Below are positions 1 to 19,500 of a DNA stretch of 64,000 bases, piece by piece (within the stretch, counting starts at the first letter, position 1; every line of letters starts with the position of its first letter). A model generated the notes under the pieces. That model had not been told where the DNA came from and did no database searches. It was given only the letters and a program-made list of their open reading frames with translations. Origin of the DNA: Methylobacteriaceae bacterium (lineage in GTDB: Bacteria > Pseudomonadota > Alphaproteobacteria > Rhizobiales > Beijerinckiaceae). The stretch is from NCBI GenBank assembly GCA_020638195.1, contig JACKJC010000002.1:620001-684000 (forward strand), written 5' to 3'. Position numbers and translations under genes: made by a program.

Positions 1-351
1 ATGATGGGCCTCGTCGGCCGCCTCGGTAAGGTTCTGGGCCCGCGCGGCCTGATGCCGAACCCGCGCGTCGGCACGGTCACGATGGACGTCGCCGGCGCCG
101 TGAAGGCGTCGAAGGGCGGCGCCGTCGAGTTCCGCGTCGAGAAGGCGGGCATCGTGCAGGGCACGGTCGGCAAGGCCTCGTTCGACGAGGGCAAGCTGGT
201 CGAGAACATCAAGGCCTTCGTCGACGCCGTCTCCAAGGCAAAGCCGACGGGCGCCAAGGGCACCTACATCCAGCGCGTGGCGATCTCGTCGACCATGGGC
301 CCGGGCGTGAAGGTGGAAGTCAATTCGGTCGCTCCGGCGGTCGGGGCTTGA
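1..351 (+). CDS. rplA: 50S ribosomal protein L1, C-terminal part (cut by window start)
   Basis: This is the last 116 residues of L1, the protein of the mobile 50S stalk that helps eject deacylated tRNA and in many bacteria represses its own operon. The segment LGPRGLMPNP near the start is the L1 signature, which lies in the middle of the protein, so about half the gene is missing beyond the window edge. The first in-window ATG is internal and is not the true start. The TGA stop is followed by a hairpin and a long leader before rplJ, the usual rplKA-rplJL arrangement. Confidence 0.97.
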   Translation: MMGLVGRLGKVLGPRGLMPNPRVGTVTMDVAGAVKASKGGAVEFRVEKAGIVQGTVGKASFDEGKLVENIKAFVDAVSKAKPTGAKGTYIQRVAISSTMGPGVKVEVNSVAPAVGA

Positions 352-824
352 CTTTCTGAAAAATAAACTTCCGCCCCCTTGGCATGGGGGGCGGAACCAT
401 ATACACACACCCCTCCGGGGCCGACCGCCTATCGCGGCCCCGTTCCAATTCATCTTCCGCACGCATGGCGTTCTCCCGCAACGGGATGCGTCGCGCGCGC
501 GGTGGACGTGACCTTAAGCTTCGGAATTCCGGGCGCTTTCGGTCATATCCTGTCCGAGACTGCCGGCGCCGCGGGATTTCCTGCGGCTTAATCGGAGACG
601 GCGCCGCCAGCGTCGAATCGGCCTGCATAGACGGGGAAGAGCAGAATTTTTGGGCCAGCGCCGCCTTCGGGCGGCGGGACGTCCGGATCTGGTTCGAACC
701 CTCTGATCCACGGAAGACCCTCGCGGTCCTCCAGGAGGACAGGAACACGGCGCCGAAGAACGCGAGTTTTTCGGCAATCAGCAGAGCGGCAACTCCGGTT
801 GTTGCTTTCAAGGAGAAGAGCACC
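352..824 (+). promoter_or_regulatory. rplA-rplJ spacer and probable rplJL leader
   Basis: These 473 nt contain no convincing gene. The reading frame of L10 stays open far upstream, but that part does not resemble L10. In many bacteria the mRNA ahead of rplJ is bound by the L10-L7/L12 complex for autogenous control. Length and position fit that role, but I cannot demonstrate the fold by eye. The only clear structure is the hairpin at 369-396, plus a good ribosome binding site (AGGAGA, 811-816) for rplJ. Confidence 0.4.
369..396 (+). terminator. GC-rich hairpin after rplA
   Basis: A perfect 10-bp stem (369-378 with 387-396) with an 8-nt loop begins 17 nt after the rplA stop. No T-run follows, so it may act as a weak terminator, a processing site or a 3'-end stabiliser for the rplKA message rather than a strong intrinsic terminator. 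Confidence 0.5.
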
Positions 825-1340
825 GTGGACAGAGCGGAGAAGAAAGAGGCGGTAGCGTCGTTGAACGGGGTCTTTTCGAAGACTTCGGTCGTCGTCGTCG
901 CCCATTACTCCGGCCTGACGGTGGCCCAGATGCAAAAGCTGCGCGCTCAGATGCGCGAAGCCGGGGCCACGGTCCAGGTCGCCAAGAACCGCCTGGTCAA
1001 GATCGCTCTCGACGGCACCGACGTCGCCTCCATCGGCGCCCTGATGAAGGGCCCGACCCTGATCGCCTATTCGGACGATCCGGTGGCGGCGCCGAAAGCG
1101 GCCGTGGCATTCGCCAAGGACCACGACAAGTTCGTGATCCTGGGCGGCGCCATGGGCGCGACGGCCCTCAACCCGGACGGCGTGAAGTCGCTTGCGACCA
1201 TGCCCTCCCTCGACGAACTGCGCGCCAAGCTCGTGGGCCTCATCCAGGCTCCCGCGACCAAGCTGGCCCAGCTTTCGACGGCGCCCGCGGCCAAGCTCGC
1301 GCGCGTGTTCGGGGCCTATGCCAACAGAGACGCGGCCTGA
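825..1340 (+). CDS. rplJ: 50S ribosomal protein L10
   Basis: L10 anchors the L7/L12 dimers at the base of the ribosomal stalk and feeds back on its own mRNA in many bacteria. The N-terminal rRNA-binding part includes the HYSGLTVAQM and VAKNRLVKIAL segments. The C-terminal helix that carries L7/L12 follows, ending in FGAYANRDAA. I chose the GTG at 825 because AGGAGA lies 8 nt upstream and homology begins at DRAEKKE. The result is 171 aa, close to the family norm. rplL follows after 51 nt. Confidence 0.97.
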   Translation: MDRAEKKEAVASLNGVFSKTSVVVVAHYSGLTVAQMQKLRAQMREAGATVQVAKNRLVKIALDGTDVASIGALMKGPTLIAYSDDPVAAPKAAVAFAKDHDKFVILGGAMGATALNPDGVKSLATMPSLDELRAKLVGLIQAPATKLAQLSTAPAAKLARVFGAYANRDAA

Positions 1341-1391
1341 CGGCCGGCAATTGCAATCTCGCTTATCGAACCTATCTGAAGGACTGAACAA

Positions 1392-1772
1392 ATGGCCAAT
1401 CTCGAAAAGATCGTCGAAGAACTGTCGTCGCTGACGGTTCTGGAAGCCGCCGAACTCGCCAAGCTTCTCGAGGAGAAGTGGGGCGTGTCGGCCGCCGCTG
1501 CCGTTGCGGTGGCTGCTGCTCCGGCCGCTGGCGGCGGCGCTGCCGCCGCCGCCGAAGAGAAGACCGAGTTCACGGTCGTTCTCGCCTCGGCTGGCGACAA
1601 GAAGATCGAAGTCATCAAGGAAGTGCGCGCGATCACTGGTCTCGGCCTCAAGGAAGCCAAGGACCTGGTCGAGGGCGCTCCCAAGCCTGTCAAGGAAGGC
1701 GCCACGAAGGACGACGCCGAAAAGATCAAGGCTCAGCTCGAGAAGGCTGGCGCCAAGGTCGAGCTCAAGTAA
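1392..1772 (+). CDS. rplL: 50S ribosomal protein L7/L12
   Basis: L7/L12 is the multi-copy acidic stalk protein that recruits and activates translational GTPases. At 126 aa it has the three expected parts: an N-terminal dimerisation domain (about 1-35), an Ala/Gly-rich hinge (about 36-55), and a C-terminal factor-binding domain containing KIEVIKEVRAITGLGLKEAK and ending in the usual KVELK. It is co-transcribed with rplJ. A tetraloop hairpin at 1811-1832 sits between it and rpoB, where an attenuator is often found. Confidence 0.98.
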   Translation: MANLEKIVEELSSLTVLEAAELAKLLEEKWGVSAAAAVAVAAAPAAGGGAAAAAEEKTEFTVVLASAGDKKIEVIKEVRAITGLGLKEAKDLVEGAPKPVKEGATKDDAEKIKAQLEKAGAKVELK

Positions 1773-1810
1773 TCGTGCGCGCCGCGCGAGCGGCGTGATG
1801 CGTTGTTTCG

Positions 1811-1832
1811 GTCCCGGGGTTCGCCCCGGGGC
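1811..1832 (+). promoter_or_regulatory. UUCG-tetraloop hairpin between rplL and rpoB
   Basis: CCCGGGG (1813-1819), a TTCG loop and CCCCGGG (1824-1830) form a very stable stem, extendable by two wobble or canonical pairs. No T-tract follows. Its place matches the rplL-rpoB attenuator or processing site known in other bacteria, which lowers rpoB expression relative to the stalk proteins. That role here is inferred from position only. Confidence 0.5.
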
Positions 1833-1996
1833 CATTTACGCGTTTCGGGGATCGGTTCCCCCATTCCGCCTCGGGTCAGCCTGACCGGGAGGCGCGACGG
1901 AGCATTCGGCTCCCGCCCGTTCGGAAGCGGAACGGGGAGGCGAGAGGCCGGGCGTCGAGCTCTGGGCCCGCCAGGACAAGAGGTGCGAGGAGCGAC

Positions 1997-6121
<4,125 letters not shown>

Positions 6122-6129
6122 TTCGAGTG

Positions 6130-6186
6130 AGGAAGCGCGCGGCGCTTCCTGCGTGAGCTGAGGACGGCGCGCTGTCGCGCCGTCCT
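6130..6186 (+). promoter_or_regulatory. Two tandem hairpins in the rpoB-rpoC spacer
   Basis: The first stem pairs 6130-6138 with 6142-6150 (9 bp) and the second pairs 6161-6171 with 6176-6186 (11 bp). Both are perfect and neither is followed by a T-run. They could be mRNA processing or stability elements that set the beta to beta-prime ratio. This is a structural observation, and the function is not known. Confidence 0.45.
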
Positions 6187-6237
6187 GTTCGAACTTCGGG
6201 CGGAGCGCCGCGGGCGCGGCCGCCCCAGGAGACGAAG

Positions 6238-10452
<4,215 letters not shown>

Positions 10453-10495
10453 GGCGCTTTGCTCAAGGCACGGAAAAGATTAATCTTTTCTTAAC

Positions 10496-10526
10496 GAGGC
10501 CGCCCCAAGGGGCGGCCTCTTTTTTG
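10496..10526 (+). terminator. rho-independent terminator of rpoBC
   Basis: An 11-bp perfect GC-rich stem (10496-10506 with 10509-10519) is closed by a 2-nt AA gap and followed by seven T residues. A smaller A/T hairpin (AAAAGATTAATCTTTT, 10473-10488) precedes it. It separates the rpoBC transcript from the str operon. Confidence 0.9.
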
Positions 10527-10584
10527 GGCGGACTCCAGGCGCGAAAAACCTGAGTCATTTCAGCGCTTTTCGTCGCTTTCCGGG

Positions 10585-10613
10585 TTGACTGGATTCGGAG
10601 GCGCGCATATAAG
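10585..10613 (+). promoter_or_regulatory. sigma70-type promoter for the rpsL-rpsG-fusA-tuf operon
   Basis: TTGACT (10585-10590), a 17-nt spacer and TATAAG (10608-10613) form a near-consensus housekeeping promoter just downstream of the rpoC terminator. It faces rpsL and would produce a leader of roughly 280 nt. Confidence 0.75.
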
Positions 10614-10897
10614 CGGCCCGAATTCGACAGGCCGTAGGCCCATGTTGTTTCCCGCGACTCGCGGAAAACGCTGCGGGACCTAAACGCTGTCGGCCTCACC
10701 TGGGACACACAAGTCATTCGGCAACGGCCCCTTTCGGGCTTGTCGCCGTTCAGGAAGGCAAGATCGCGGCGTCCGCGCCGTGATCCTCTGCAACCGCAGC
10801 GCCTGAAGCCGATCGGCTGAAGGCGCTGATTCGTTTGCGCACGCATATGTGGGCGCGGGCGGACCAGTTTCAACTTTTCGCTTCAGAAGGGCGAAGA
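10614..10897 (+). promoter_or_regulatory. Long structured 5' leader of the str operon
   Basis: The 284 nt between the promoter and rpsL hold no credible gene. The clearest element is an inverted repeat at 10797-10828. An 8-bp stem CAGCGCCT/AGGCGCTG, a symmetric GA/GA internal loop, a 4-bp stem AGCC/GGCT and a GATC loop form a 32-nt hairpin about 70 nt before the start codon. Tandem G-A mismatches of this type are common in protein-binding RNA. An autoregulatory role for a ribosomal protein such as S7 or S12 is only a guess. Confidence 0.5.
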
Positions 10898-11269
10898 ATG
10901 CCGACGATCAGCCAGTTGATCCGCAAGCCGCGGCAACAGAAGACCTACCGTGAAAAGGCCCGCCATCTCGGCGCGTGCCCCCAGAAGCGCGGCGTGTGCA
11001 CGCGCGTCTACACCACGACCCCGAAGAAGCCGAACTCGGCGCTCCGCAAGGTCGCCAAGGTTCGTCTGACCAACGGCTTCGAGGTGATCGGCTACATCCC
11101 CGGCGAGGGCCACAACCTTCAGGAGCACTCCGTGGTCATGATCCGCGGCGGCCGCGTGAAGGACCTTCCGGGCGTTCGCTATCACATTCTGCGCGGCGTG
11201 CTCGACACGCAGGGCGTCAAGGACCGCAAGCAGCGCCGTTCGAAGTACGGCGCGAAGCGTCCGAAGTAA
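10898..11269 (+). CDS. rpsL: 30S ribosomal protein S12
   Basis: S12 lies in the decoding centre of the small subunit and controls accuracy. Changes in it give streptomycin resistance. It has 123 aa, the usual length. Lys43 in TTTPKKPNSALRK is the drug-sensitive wild-type residue. The RVKDLPGVRYH loop carries Lys88 and Asp89, the latter being the residue methylthiolated in many bacteria. The ATG at 10898 follows AGAAGGGCGAAGA. The frame stays open 21 codons upstream, but that extension does not look like S12. rpsG follows 17 nt later. Confidence 0.99.
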   Translation: MPTISQLIRKPRQQKTYREKARHLGACPQKRGVCTRVYTTTPKKPNSALRKVAKVRLTNGFEVIGYIPGEGHNLQEHSVVMIRGGRVKDLPGVRYHILRGVLDTQGVKDRKQRRSKYGAKRPK

Positions 11270-11286
11270 GTTTCGAGGAGACCGAA

Positions 11287-11757
11287 ATGTCCCGTCGCCA
11301 CAGGGCAGAGAAACGCGAAGTCATCCCGGACGCCAAGTATGGCGACGTGGTTCTCGCGAAGTTCATGAACTCGATCATGTACGACGGCAAGAAGTCCGCC
11401 GCCGAACAGATCATCTACGGCGCGTTCGACCAGATCGAGGCCAAGGCCAAGGCCGATCCGCTCGGCGTCTTCAAGTCTGCGCTCGACAATGTCGCGCCGG
11501 CGATCGAAGTGCGCTCGCGCCGCGTCGGCGGCGCGACCTATCAGGTTCCGGTCGAAGTTCGTCCGGAGCGTCGCCAGGCGCTGGCGATCCGCTGGATCAT
11601 CGCCGCCGCGCGCGGTCGCAACGACAAGACCATGGTGGAACGTCTCTCGGCAGAGTTGCTCGACGCGTCGAACAATCGCGGCAACGCGGTGAAGAAGCGC
11701 GAAGACACGCACCGCATGGCGGAAGCCAACCGCGCCTTCTCGCATTACCGCTGGTAA
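11287..11757 (+). CDS. rpsG: 30S ribosomal protein S7
   Basis: S7 nucleates assembly of the 3' domain of 16S rRNA and borders the E site. In E. coli it represses the str operon. The 156-aa protein starts MSRRHRAEKREVIPD and carries the conserved KFMNSIMYDGKKSAAE helix and the VGGATYQVPVEVRPERR hairpin. The end AFSHYRW is typical. I chose the start at 11287 because homology begins there and GAGGAGACCGAA lies upstream. It sits 17 nt after rpsL and 27 nt before fusA in one operon. Confidence 0.99.
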   Translation: MSRRHRAEKREVIPDAKYGDVVLAKFMNSIMYDGKKSAAEQIIYGAFDQIEAKAKADPLGVFKSALDNVAPAIEVRSRRVGGATYQVPVEVRPERRQALAIRWIIAAARGRNDKTMVERLSAELLDASNNRGNAVKKREDTHRMAEANRAFSHYRW

Positions 11758-11784
11758 AGCGAACAGAATTCTAAGGACCGACCG

Positions 11785-13860
<2,076 letters not shown>

Positions 13861-13902
13861 GCCATCTGCTGAAGCAACACTGACGTTTGGAAGGAGCCTG
13901 CT

Positions 13903-15093
<1,191 letters not shown>

Positions 15094-15100
15094 GGAACAG

Positions 15101-15157
15101 GACCGCGGGCCTTCAGGCTCGCTCTGGAAGTCAGGACCGCGGGCTCGCCTGCGGTCC
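15101..15157. repeat. REP-like palindromes between tuf and rpsJ
   Basis: GCGGGCCTTCAGGCTCGC at 15105-15122 differs at one base from the palindrome at 23528-23545. It is followed by a stem GGACCGC (15134-15140) with GCGGTCC (15151-15157). The same core recurs inverted at 40027-40044, so this is a dispersed intergenic repeat family rather than a gene-specific element. Confidence 0.7.
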
Positions 15158-15179
15158 AGCGGTCCCAAAGGAAGAAGAC

Positions 15180-15488
<309 letters not shown>

Positions 15489-15540
15489 TTATTCACCGGC
15501 GCCTCTGCCCTCGAGCACGCGCCCTTAGGGAACGAACGAA

Positions 15541-16272
15541 ATGCGATCAGGCGTTATCGCACAGAAGGTGGGCATGACCCGCGTCTTCACCGACGCGGGC
15601 GAGCACGTGCCGGTCACGGTGCTCAAGCTCGACGGCTGCCAGGTCGTCGCTCACCGCACCATGGAAAAGAACGGCTATACCGCTGTTCAGCTCGGCATCG
15701 GCCGCGCCAAGGTGAAGAATGTCTCGAAGGCCGAGCGTGGCCGTTTCTCCGCCGCCTCCGTCGAGCCGAAGATGAAGCTCGCCGAGTTCCGCGTGCCGGA
15801 AGACGGCATGATCCCGGTTGGCGCCGAGATCACCGCTGACCATTTCGTCGTCGGCCAGTTCGTCGACGTGACCGGCACCTCCATGGGCAAGGGCTTCGCC
15901 GGCGCGATGAAGCGCTGGAACTTCGGCGGCCTGCGCGCCTCGCACGGCGTGTCGATCTCGCATCGTTCGCATGGTTCGACCGGCGGCCGTCAGGACCCCG
16001 GCAAGACCTTCAAGAACAAGAAAATGGCCGGCCATCTCGGCACGGATCGCGTGACCACGCAGAACCTCAAGGTCGTGCAGCTCGATGTCGAGCGCGGCCT
16101 GATCCTGGTCGAGGGTTCGGTGCCCGGTCATCGCGGCGGTTACATCTACGTCCGCGACGCCGTGAAGCGTCCCGCGCCCGCCGACCTGCCGAAGCCCGGC
16201 AAGTTCAAGGAGCCGAAGGCTGCTGCTGAAGCGCCTGCCGCGGCTCCCGCCGAAGAAAACAAGGAGGGCTGA
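15541..16272 (+). CDS. rplC: 50S ribosomal protein L3
   Basis: L3 starts 23S rRNA assembly and reaches toward the peptidyl transferase centre. The 243-aa protein has the loop ASHGVSISHRSHGSTGGRQ and PGKTFKNKKMAGHLG, including the Gln that PrmB methylates in E. coli. Compared with E. coli (209 aa) it has a C-terminal tail of about 25 residues rich in Ala, Pro, Lys and Glu, which is common in this order. It is followed by rplD after 3 nt. Confidence 0.99.
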   Translation: MRSGVIAQKVGMTRVFTDAGEHVPVTVLKLDGCQVVAHRTMEKNGYTAVQLGIGRAKVKNVSKAERGRFSAASVEPKMKLAEFRVPEDGMIPVGAEITADHFVVGQFVDVTGTSMGKGFAGAMKRWNFGGLRASHGVSISHRSHGSTGGRQDPGKTFKNKKMAGHLGTDRVTTQNLKVVQLDVERGLILVEGSVPGHRGGYIYVRDAVKRPAPADLPKPGKFKEPKAAAEAPAAAPAEENKEG

Positions 16273-16275
16273 GCC

Positions 16276-16893
16276 GTGAAGATCGACGTCCTGTCGCTCG
16301 ACGGTCAATCGGCCGGTTCGATCGAACTCAACGATGAGATTTTCGGCCTCGAGCCGCGCATGGATCTCATCCACCGCATGATCCGCTGGCAGCTCGCCAA
16401 GCGTCGCGCCGGCACCCATGCGGTGAAGAACCGCGCGGACATCTGGCGCACCGGCAAGAAGATGTTCAAGCAGAAGGGCACGGGTTCGGCCCGTCACGGT
16501 TCTGCTCGCGCGCCGCAGTTCCGCGGCGGCGGTCGCGCCTTCGGTCCGGTCGTCCGCTCGCACGAGCACGACCTGCCGAAGAAGGTCCGCGCTCTGGCTC
16601 TGCGCCACGCCCTGTCGGCCAAGATGAAGGACGGCGGCGTGATCGTGTGGGACAAGGCCGAAGGCGACGGCAAGACCAAGACGCTGCGCGCCTCGTTCGA
16701 GAAGGCGGGCCTCAAGAGCGCGCTGATCATCGACGGCGCCGCCCTGCAGGACCAGTTCGCGCTGGCCGCCCGCAACATCCCGCAGATCGACGTGCTGCCG
16801 ATCCAGGGCATCAATGTCTACGACATCCTGCGTCGCGAGAAGCTCGTGCTGACGCGCGCGGCGGTCGATGCTCTCGAGGAGCGCTTCAAATGA
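16276..16893 (+). CDS. rplD: 50S ribosomal protein L4
   Basis: L4 binds domain I of 23S rRNA and lines the exit tunnel. In E. coli it also represses the S10 operon. The 205-aa protein starts at a GTG (16276), three bases after the rplC stop, with AAGGAGG 10 nt before it. The tunnel loop KQKGTGSARHGSARAPQFRG is intact, and changes there cause macrolide resistance. The stop overlaps the rplW start by 4 nt (ATGA), indicating translational coupling. Confidence 0.99.
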   Translation: MKIDVLSLDGQSAGSIELNDEIFGLEPRMDLIHRMIRWQLAKRRAGTHAVKNRADIWRTGKKMFKQKGTGSARHGSARAPQFRGGGRAFGPVVRSHEHDLPKKVRALALRHALSAKMKDGGVIVWDKAEGDGKTKTLRASFEKAGLKSALIIDGAALQDQFALAARNIPQIDVLPIQGINVYDILRREKLVLTRAAVDALEERFK

Positions 16894-17186
16894 GCAAGGA
16901 CGTCCGCCACTACGACGTGATCGTCGCTCCGGTGATCACCGAAAAGGCGACCTTCGCCTCGGAGTTGAACAAGGTGGTCTTCAAGGTCCGCAAGGACGCG
17001 ACCAAGCCGCAGATCAAGGCGGCGGTCGAAGGCCTGTTCGACGTCAAGGTCGAGAGCGTCAACACGCTTGTCCGCAAGGGCAAGACCAAGATTTTCCGCG
17101 GAAACCGCGGCACGCAGTCCGACGTCAAGAAAGCCGTCGTGACGCTGGCCGAGGGCCACAGAATCGACGTCACGACGGGTCTGTGA
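16890..17186 (+). CDS. rplW: 50S ribosomal protein L23
   Basis: L23 sits at the tunnel exit and is the docking site for trigger factor and SRP. It has 98 aa. YDVIVAPVITEKAT at the N-terminus and the central FDVKVESVNTLVRKGK segment are typical. The ATG overlaps the rplD stop (ATGA) and rplB follows after 19 nt, so the gene lies within the tightly coupled S10 operon. Confidence 0.99.
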   Translation: MSKDVRHYDVIVAPVITEKATFASELNKVVFKVRKDATKPQIKAAVEGLFDVKVESVNTLVRKGKTKIFRGNRGTQSDVKKAVVTLAEGHRIDVTTGL

Positions 17187-17205
17187 GCGGGCAGGGAACA
17201 GAACA

Positions 17206-18045
17206 ATGGCGCTGAAGACATTCAAACCGATCACGCCGAGCCTTCGCCAGCTCGTCATCGTCGACCGCAGCGAGCTCTACAAGGGCAAGCCGGTCAAGAC
17301 GCTGACCGAGGGCAAGAGCTCGAAGGGCGGCCGCAACAACACCGGCCGCATCACCGTTCGCTTCCGCGGCGGCGGCCACAAGCAGGCCTACCGCACCGTG
17401 GACTTCAAGCGGCGCAAGCTCGATATGCCGGCCAAGGTCGAGCGTCTCGAGTATGACCCGAACCGCACGGCGTTCATCGCGCTGATCAAGTACGCGGACG
17501 GCGAGCTCGCCTACATCCTGGCGCCGCAGCGCCTGTCGGTCGGCGACGAAGTCATCGCCGGCGCGCAGGTCGACGTTAAGCCCGGCAACGCCATGCCGCT
17601 CTCGGCCATTCCGGTCGGCACGATCGTCCACAATGTCGAGATGAAGATCGGCAAGGGTGGCGTGATCGCGCGCTCGGCGGGCAATTACGCGCAGATCGTC
17701 GGCCGCGACCAGGGCTATGTCATCGTTCGCCTGAACTCGGGCGAGCAGCGCCTGATCCACGGCCAGTGCTTCGCCTCGATCGGCGCGGTGTCGAACCCGG
17801 ATCACATGAACACGTCGATCGGCAAGGCCGGTCGCCAGCGCTGGTTCGGCCGTCGCCCGCACAACCGCGGCGTCGTCATGAACCCGATCGACCATCCGCA
17901 CGGCGGCGGCGAAGGCCGCACCTCGGGCGGCCGTCATCCGGTCACCCCGTGGGGCAAGCCCACGAAGGGCAAGAAGACCCGGTCGAACAAGCAGACCGAC
18001 AAGTTCATCGTGACCTCGCGTCACAAAGCCAAGAAGAAGGGCTGA
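17206..18045 (+). CDS. rplB: 50S ribosomal protein L2
   Basis: L2 is needed for subunit joining and supports peptidyl transfer. The 279-aa protein is slightly longer than E. coli L2 (273). The conserved NPIDHPHGGGEGR motif contains the His implicated in catalysis, followed by PVTPWGKPTKGKKTR and the basic tail. It lies between rplW and rpsS, 3 nt before the latter. Confidence 0.99.
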   Translation: MALKTFKPITPSLRQLVIVDRSELYKGKPVKTLTEGKSSKGGRNNTGRITVRFRGGGHKQAYRTVDFKRRKLDMPAKVERLEYDPNRTAFIALIKYADGELAYILAPQRLSVGDEVIAGAQVDVKPGNAMPLSAIPVGTIVHNVEMKIGKGGVIARSAGNYAQIVGRDQGYVIVRLNSGEQRLIHGQCFASIGAVSNPDHMNTSIGKAGRQRWFGRRPHNRGVVMNPIDHPHGGGEGRTSGGRHPVTPWGKPTKGKKTRSNKQTDKFIVTSRHKAKKKG

Positions 18046-18048
18046 TCC

Positions 18049-18327
18049 ATGGCTCGCTCACTCTGGAAAGGCCCGTTCGTCGACGGCTACCTTCTCAAGA
18101 AGGCCGAGGTCGCTCGCGGATCCGGCCGTTCGGACATCATCAAGATCTGGAGCCGTCGCTCCACGATCCTGCCGAATTTCGTCGGCCTCACCTTCGGCGT
18201 CTACAACGGCCACAAGCATGTGCCCGTCGCGGTGACCGAAGACATGATCGGCCACAAGTTCGGCGAGTTCGCGCCGACGCGCACGTTCCACGGCCACGCC
18301 GCGGACAAGAAGGCGAAGAGGGGCTGA
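18049..18327 (+). CDS. rpsS: 30S ribosomal protein S19
   Basis: S19 is a 30S head protein that contacts the A-site finger and binds next to S13. The 92-aa length equals that of E. coli. MARSLWKGPFVDGYLL and the C-terminal GEFAPTRTFHGHA are diagnostic. It starts 3 nt after the rplB stop and ends 2 nt before rplV. Confidence 0.99.
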   Translation: MARSLWKGPFVDGYLLKKAEVARGSGRSDIIKIWSRRSTILPNFVGLTFGVYNGHKHVPVAVTEDMIGHKFGEFAPTRTFHGHAADKKAKRG

Positions 18328-18329
18328 CG

Positions 18330-18713
18330 ATGTCGAAGGAAAAGACACCCCGCGCGCTGAAAGAAAACGAAGCAAAGGCGGTCGCGCGCATGCTGCGCGT
18401 GAGCCCGCAGAAGCTGAACCTCCTGGCGCAGCTGATCCGCGGCAAGAAGGTCGACCGGGCTCTGGCCGACCTCGAATTCTCGCGCAAGCGCATCGCCTTC
18501 GACGTCAAGAAGACGCTCGAGAGCGCGATCGCCAACGCGGAAAACAACCACGATCTCGATGTCGACGATCTCGTCGTCGCCGAGGCGCACGTCGGCAAGG
18601 CGCTCGTCATGAAGCGCTTCCACGCCCGCGCCCGCGGCCGCGCCGGTCGCGTCGAGAAGCCTTTCGCCAATCTGACGATCGTCGTGCGCGAAGTCGAAGC
18701 GGCGAAGGCCTGA
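18330..18713 (+). CDS. rplV: 50S ribosomal protein L22
   Basis: L22 contacts all six 23S domains, and its beta-hairpin narrows the exit tunnel. The 127-aa protein has RMLRVSPQKLNLLAQLIRGK and the hairpin tip KRFHARARGRAGRVEKPF, where changes give macrolide resistance. It is about 17 residues longer than E. coli L22, mostly at the N-terminus. The ATG at 18330 sits 2 nt after the rpsS stop, and the open frame further upstream is not L22. Confidence 0.99.
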   Translation: MSKEKTPRALKENEAKAVARMLRVSPQKLNLLAQLIRGKKVDRALADLEFSRKRIAFDVKKTLESAIANAENNHDLDVDDLVVAEAHVGKALVMKRFHARARGRAGRVEKPFANLTIVVREVEAAKA

Positions 18714-18723
18714 GGAGAGAACG

Positions 18724-19482
18724 ATGGGACAGAAGGTCAATCCGGTCGGCCTGCGCCTCGGCATCAACCGCACTTGGGATTCGCGCTGGTTCGCGAACAC
18801 CGGCGAGTACGGCAAGCTGCTGCACGAGGACATGAAGATCCGCGAAACGCTGATGAAGCTGCTCAAGCAGGCGGCCGTTTCCAAGATCATCATCGAGCGT
18901 CCGCACAAGAAGTGCCGCGTGACGATCCACTCCGCCCGTCCGGGCGTGGTGATCGGCAAGAAGGGCGCCGACATCGACAAGATCCGCAAGACCGTCGCCA
19001 AGCTGACGGACTCGGAAGTCGTCATCAACATCGTCGAGGTGCGCAAGCCCGAGATCGACGCGACGCTGGTCGCCGACTCGATCGCGCAGCAGCTCGAGCG
19101 CCGCGTCGCCTTCCGCCGCGCCATGAAGCGCGCCGTGCAGTCGGCGATGCGTCTGGGCGCCGAGGGCATCCGCATCAACTGCTCGGGCCGTCTCGGCGGC
19201 GCGGAAATCGCGCGTCTCGAATGGTACCGTGAAGGCCGCGTGCCGTTGCATACGCTGCGCGCCGACGTCGATTACGGCGTCGCCACCGCGCACACCGCCT
19301 ATGGCACGTGCGGCATCAAGGTTTGGGTGTTCAAGGGCGAAATCCTCGAGCACGACCCGATGGCCCAGGACAAGAAGCTGGCCGAAGCCGATCACGGCGG
19401 CGGCGAGCGTCGTCCGCGCCGCGAGGACCGTGGCGACCGCGACCGCGGCGACCGTCGCGAGCGTCGCGAAGCGACCGCCTGA
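18724..19482 (+). CDS. rpsC: 30S ribosomal protein S3
   Basis: S3 guards the mRNA entry channel and has helicase-related and DNA-binding features through its KH domain. The KH motif VVIGKKGADIDKI is present, followed by QLERRVAFRRAMKRA. The 252-aa protein exceeds E. coli S3 (233) because of a C-terminal tail of about 25 residues composed almost only of Arg, Asp, Glu and Gly. Such charged tails are common in alphaproteobacterial S3. It lies between rplV and rplP. Confidence 0.99.
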   Translation: MGQKVNPVGLRLGINRTWDSRWFANTGEYGKLLHEDMKIRETLMKLLKQAAVSKIIIERPHKKCRVTIHSARPGVVIGKKGADIDKIRKTVAKLTDSEVVINIVEVRKPEIDATLVADSIAQQLERRVAFRRAMKRAVQSAMRLGAEGIRINCSGRLGGAEIARLEWYREGRVPLHTLRADVDYGVATAHTAYGTCGIKVWVFKGEILEHDPMAQDKKLAEADHGGGERRPRREDRGDRDRGDRRERREATA

Positions 19483-19500
19483 AGCTGAAAGAGTTCGACA

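Noticed and set aside
384..824. In-frame N-terminal extension of L10
   Set aside because: The extension is Arg/Ser-rich and not L10-like. The GTG at 825 has a proper binding site and gives the family length.
352..824. Riboswitch in the rplA-rplJ spacer
   Set aside because: Position suggests an L10-type leader, and I see no ligand-binding riboswitch pattern.
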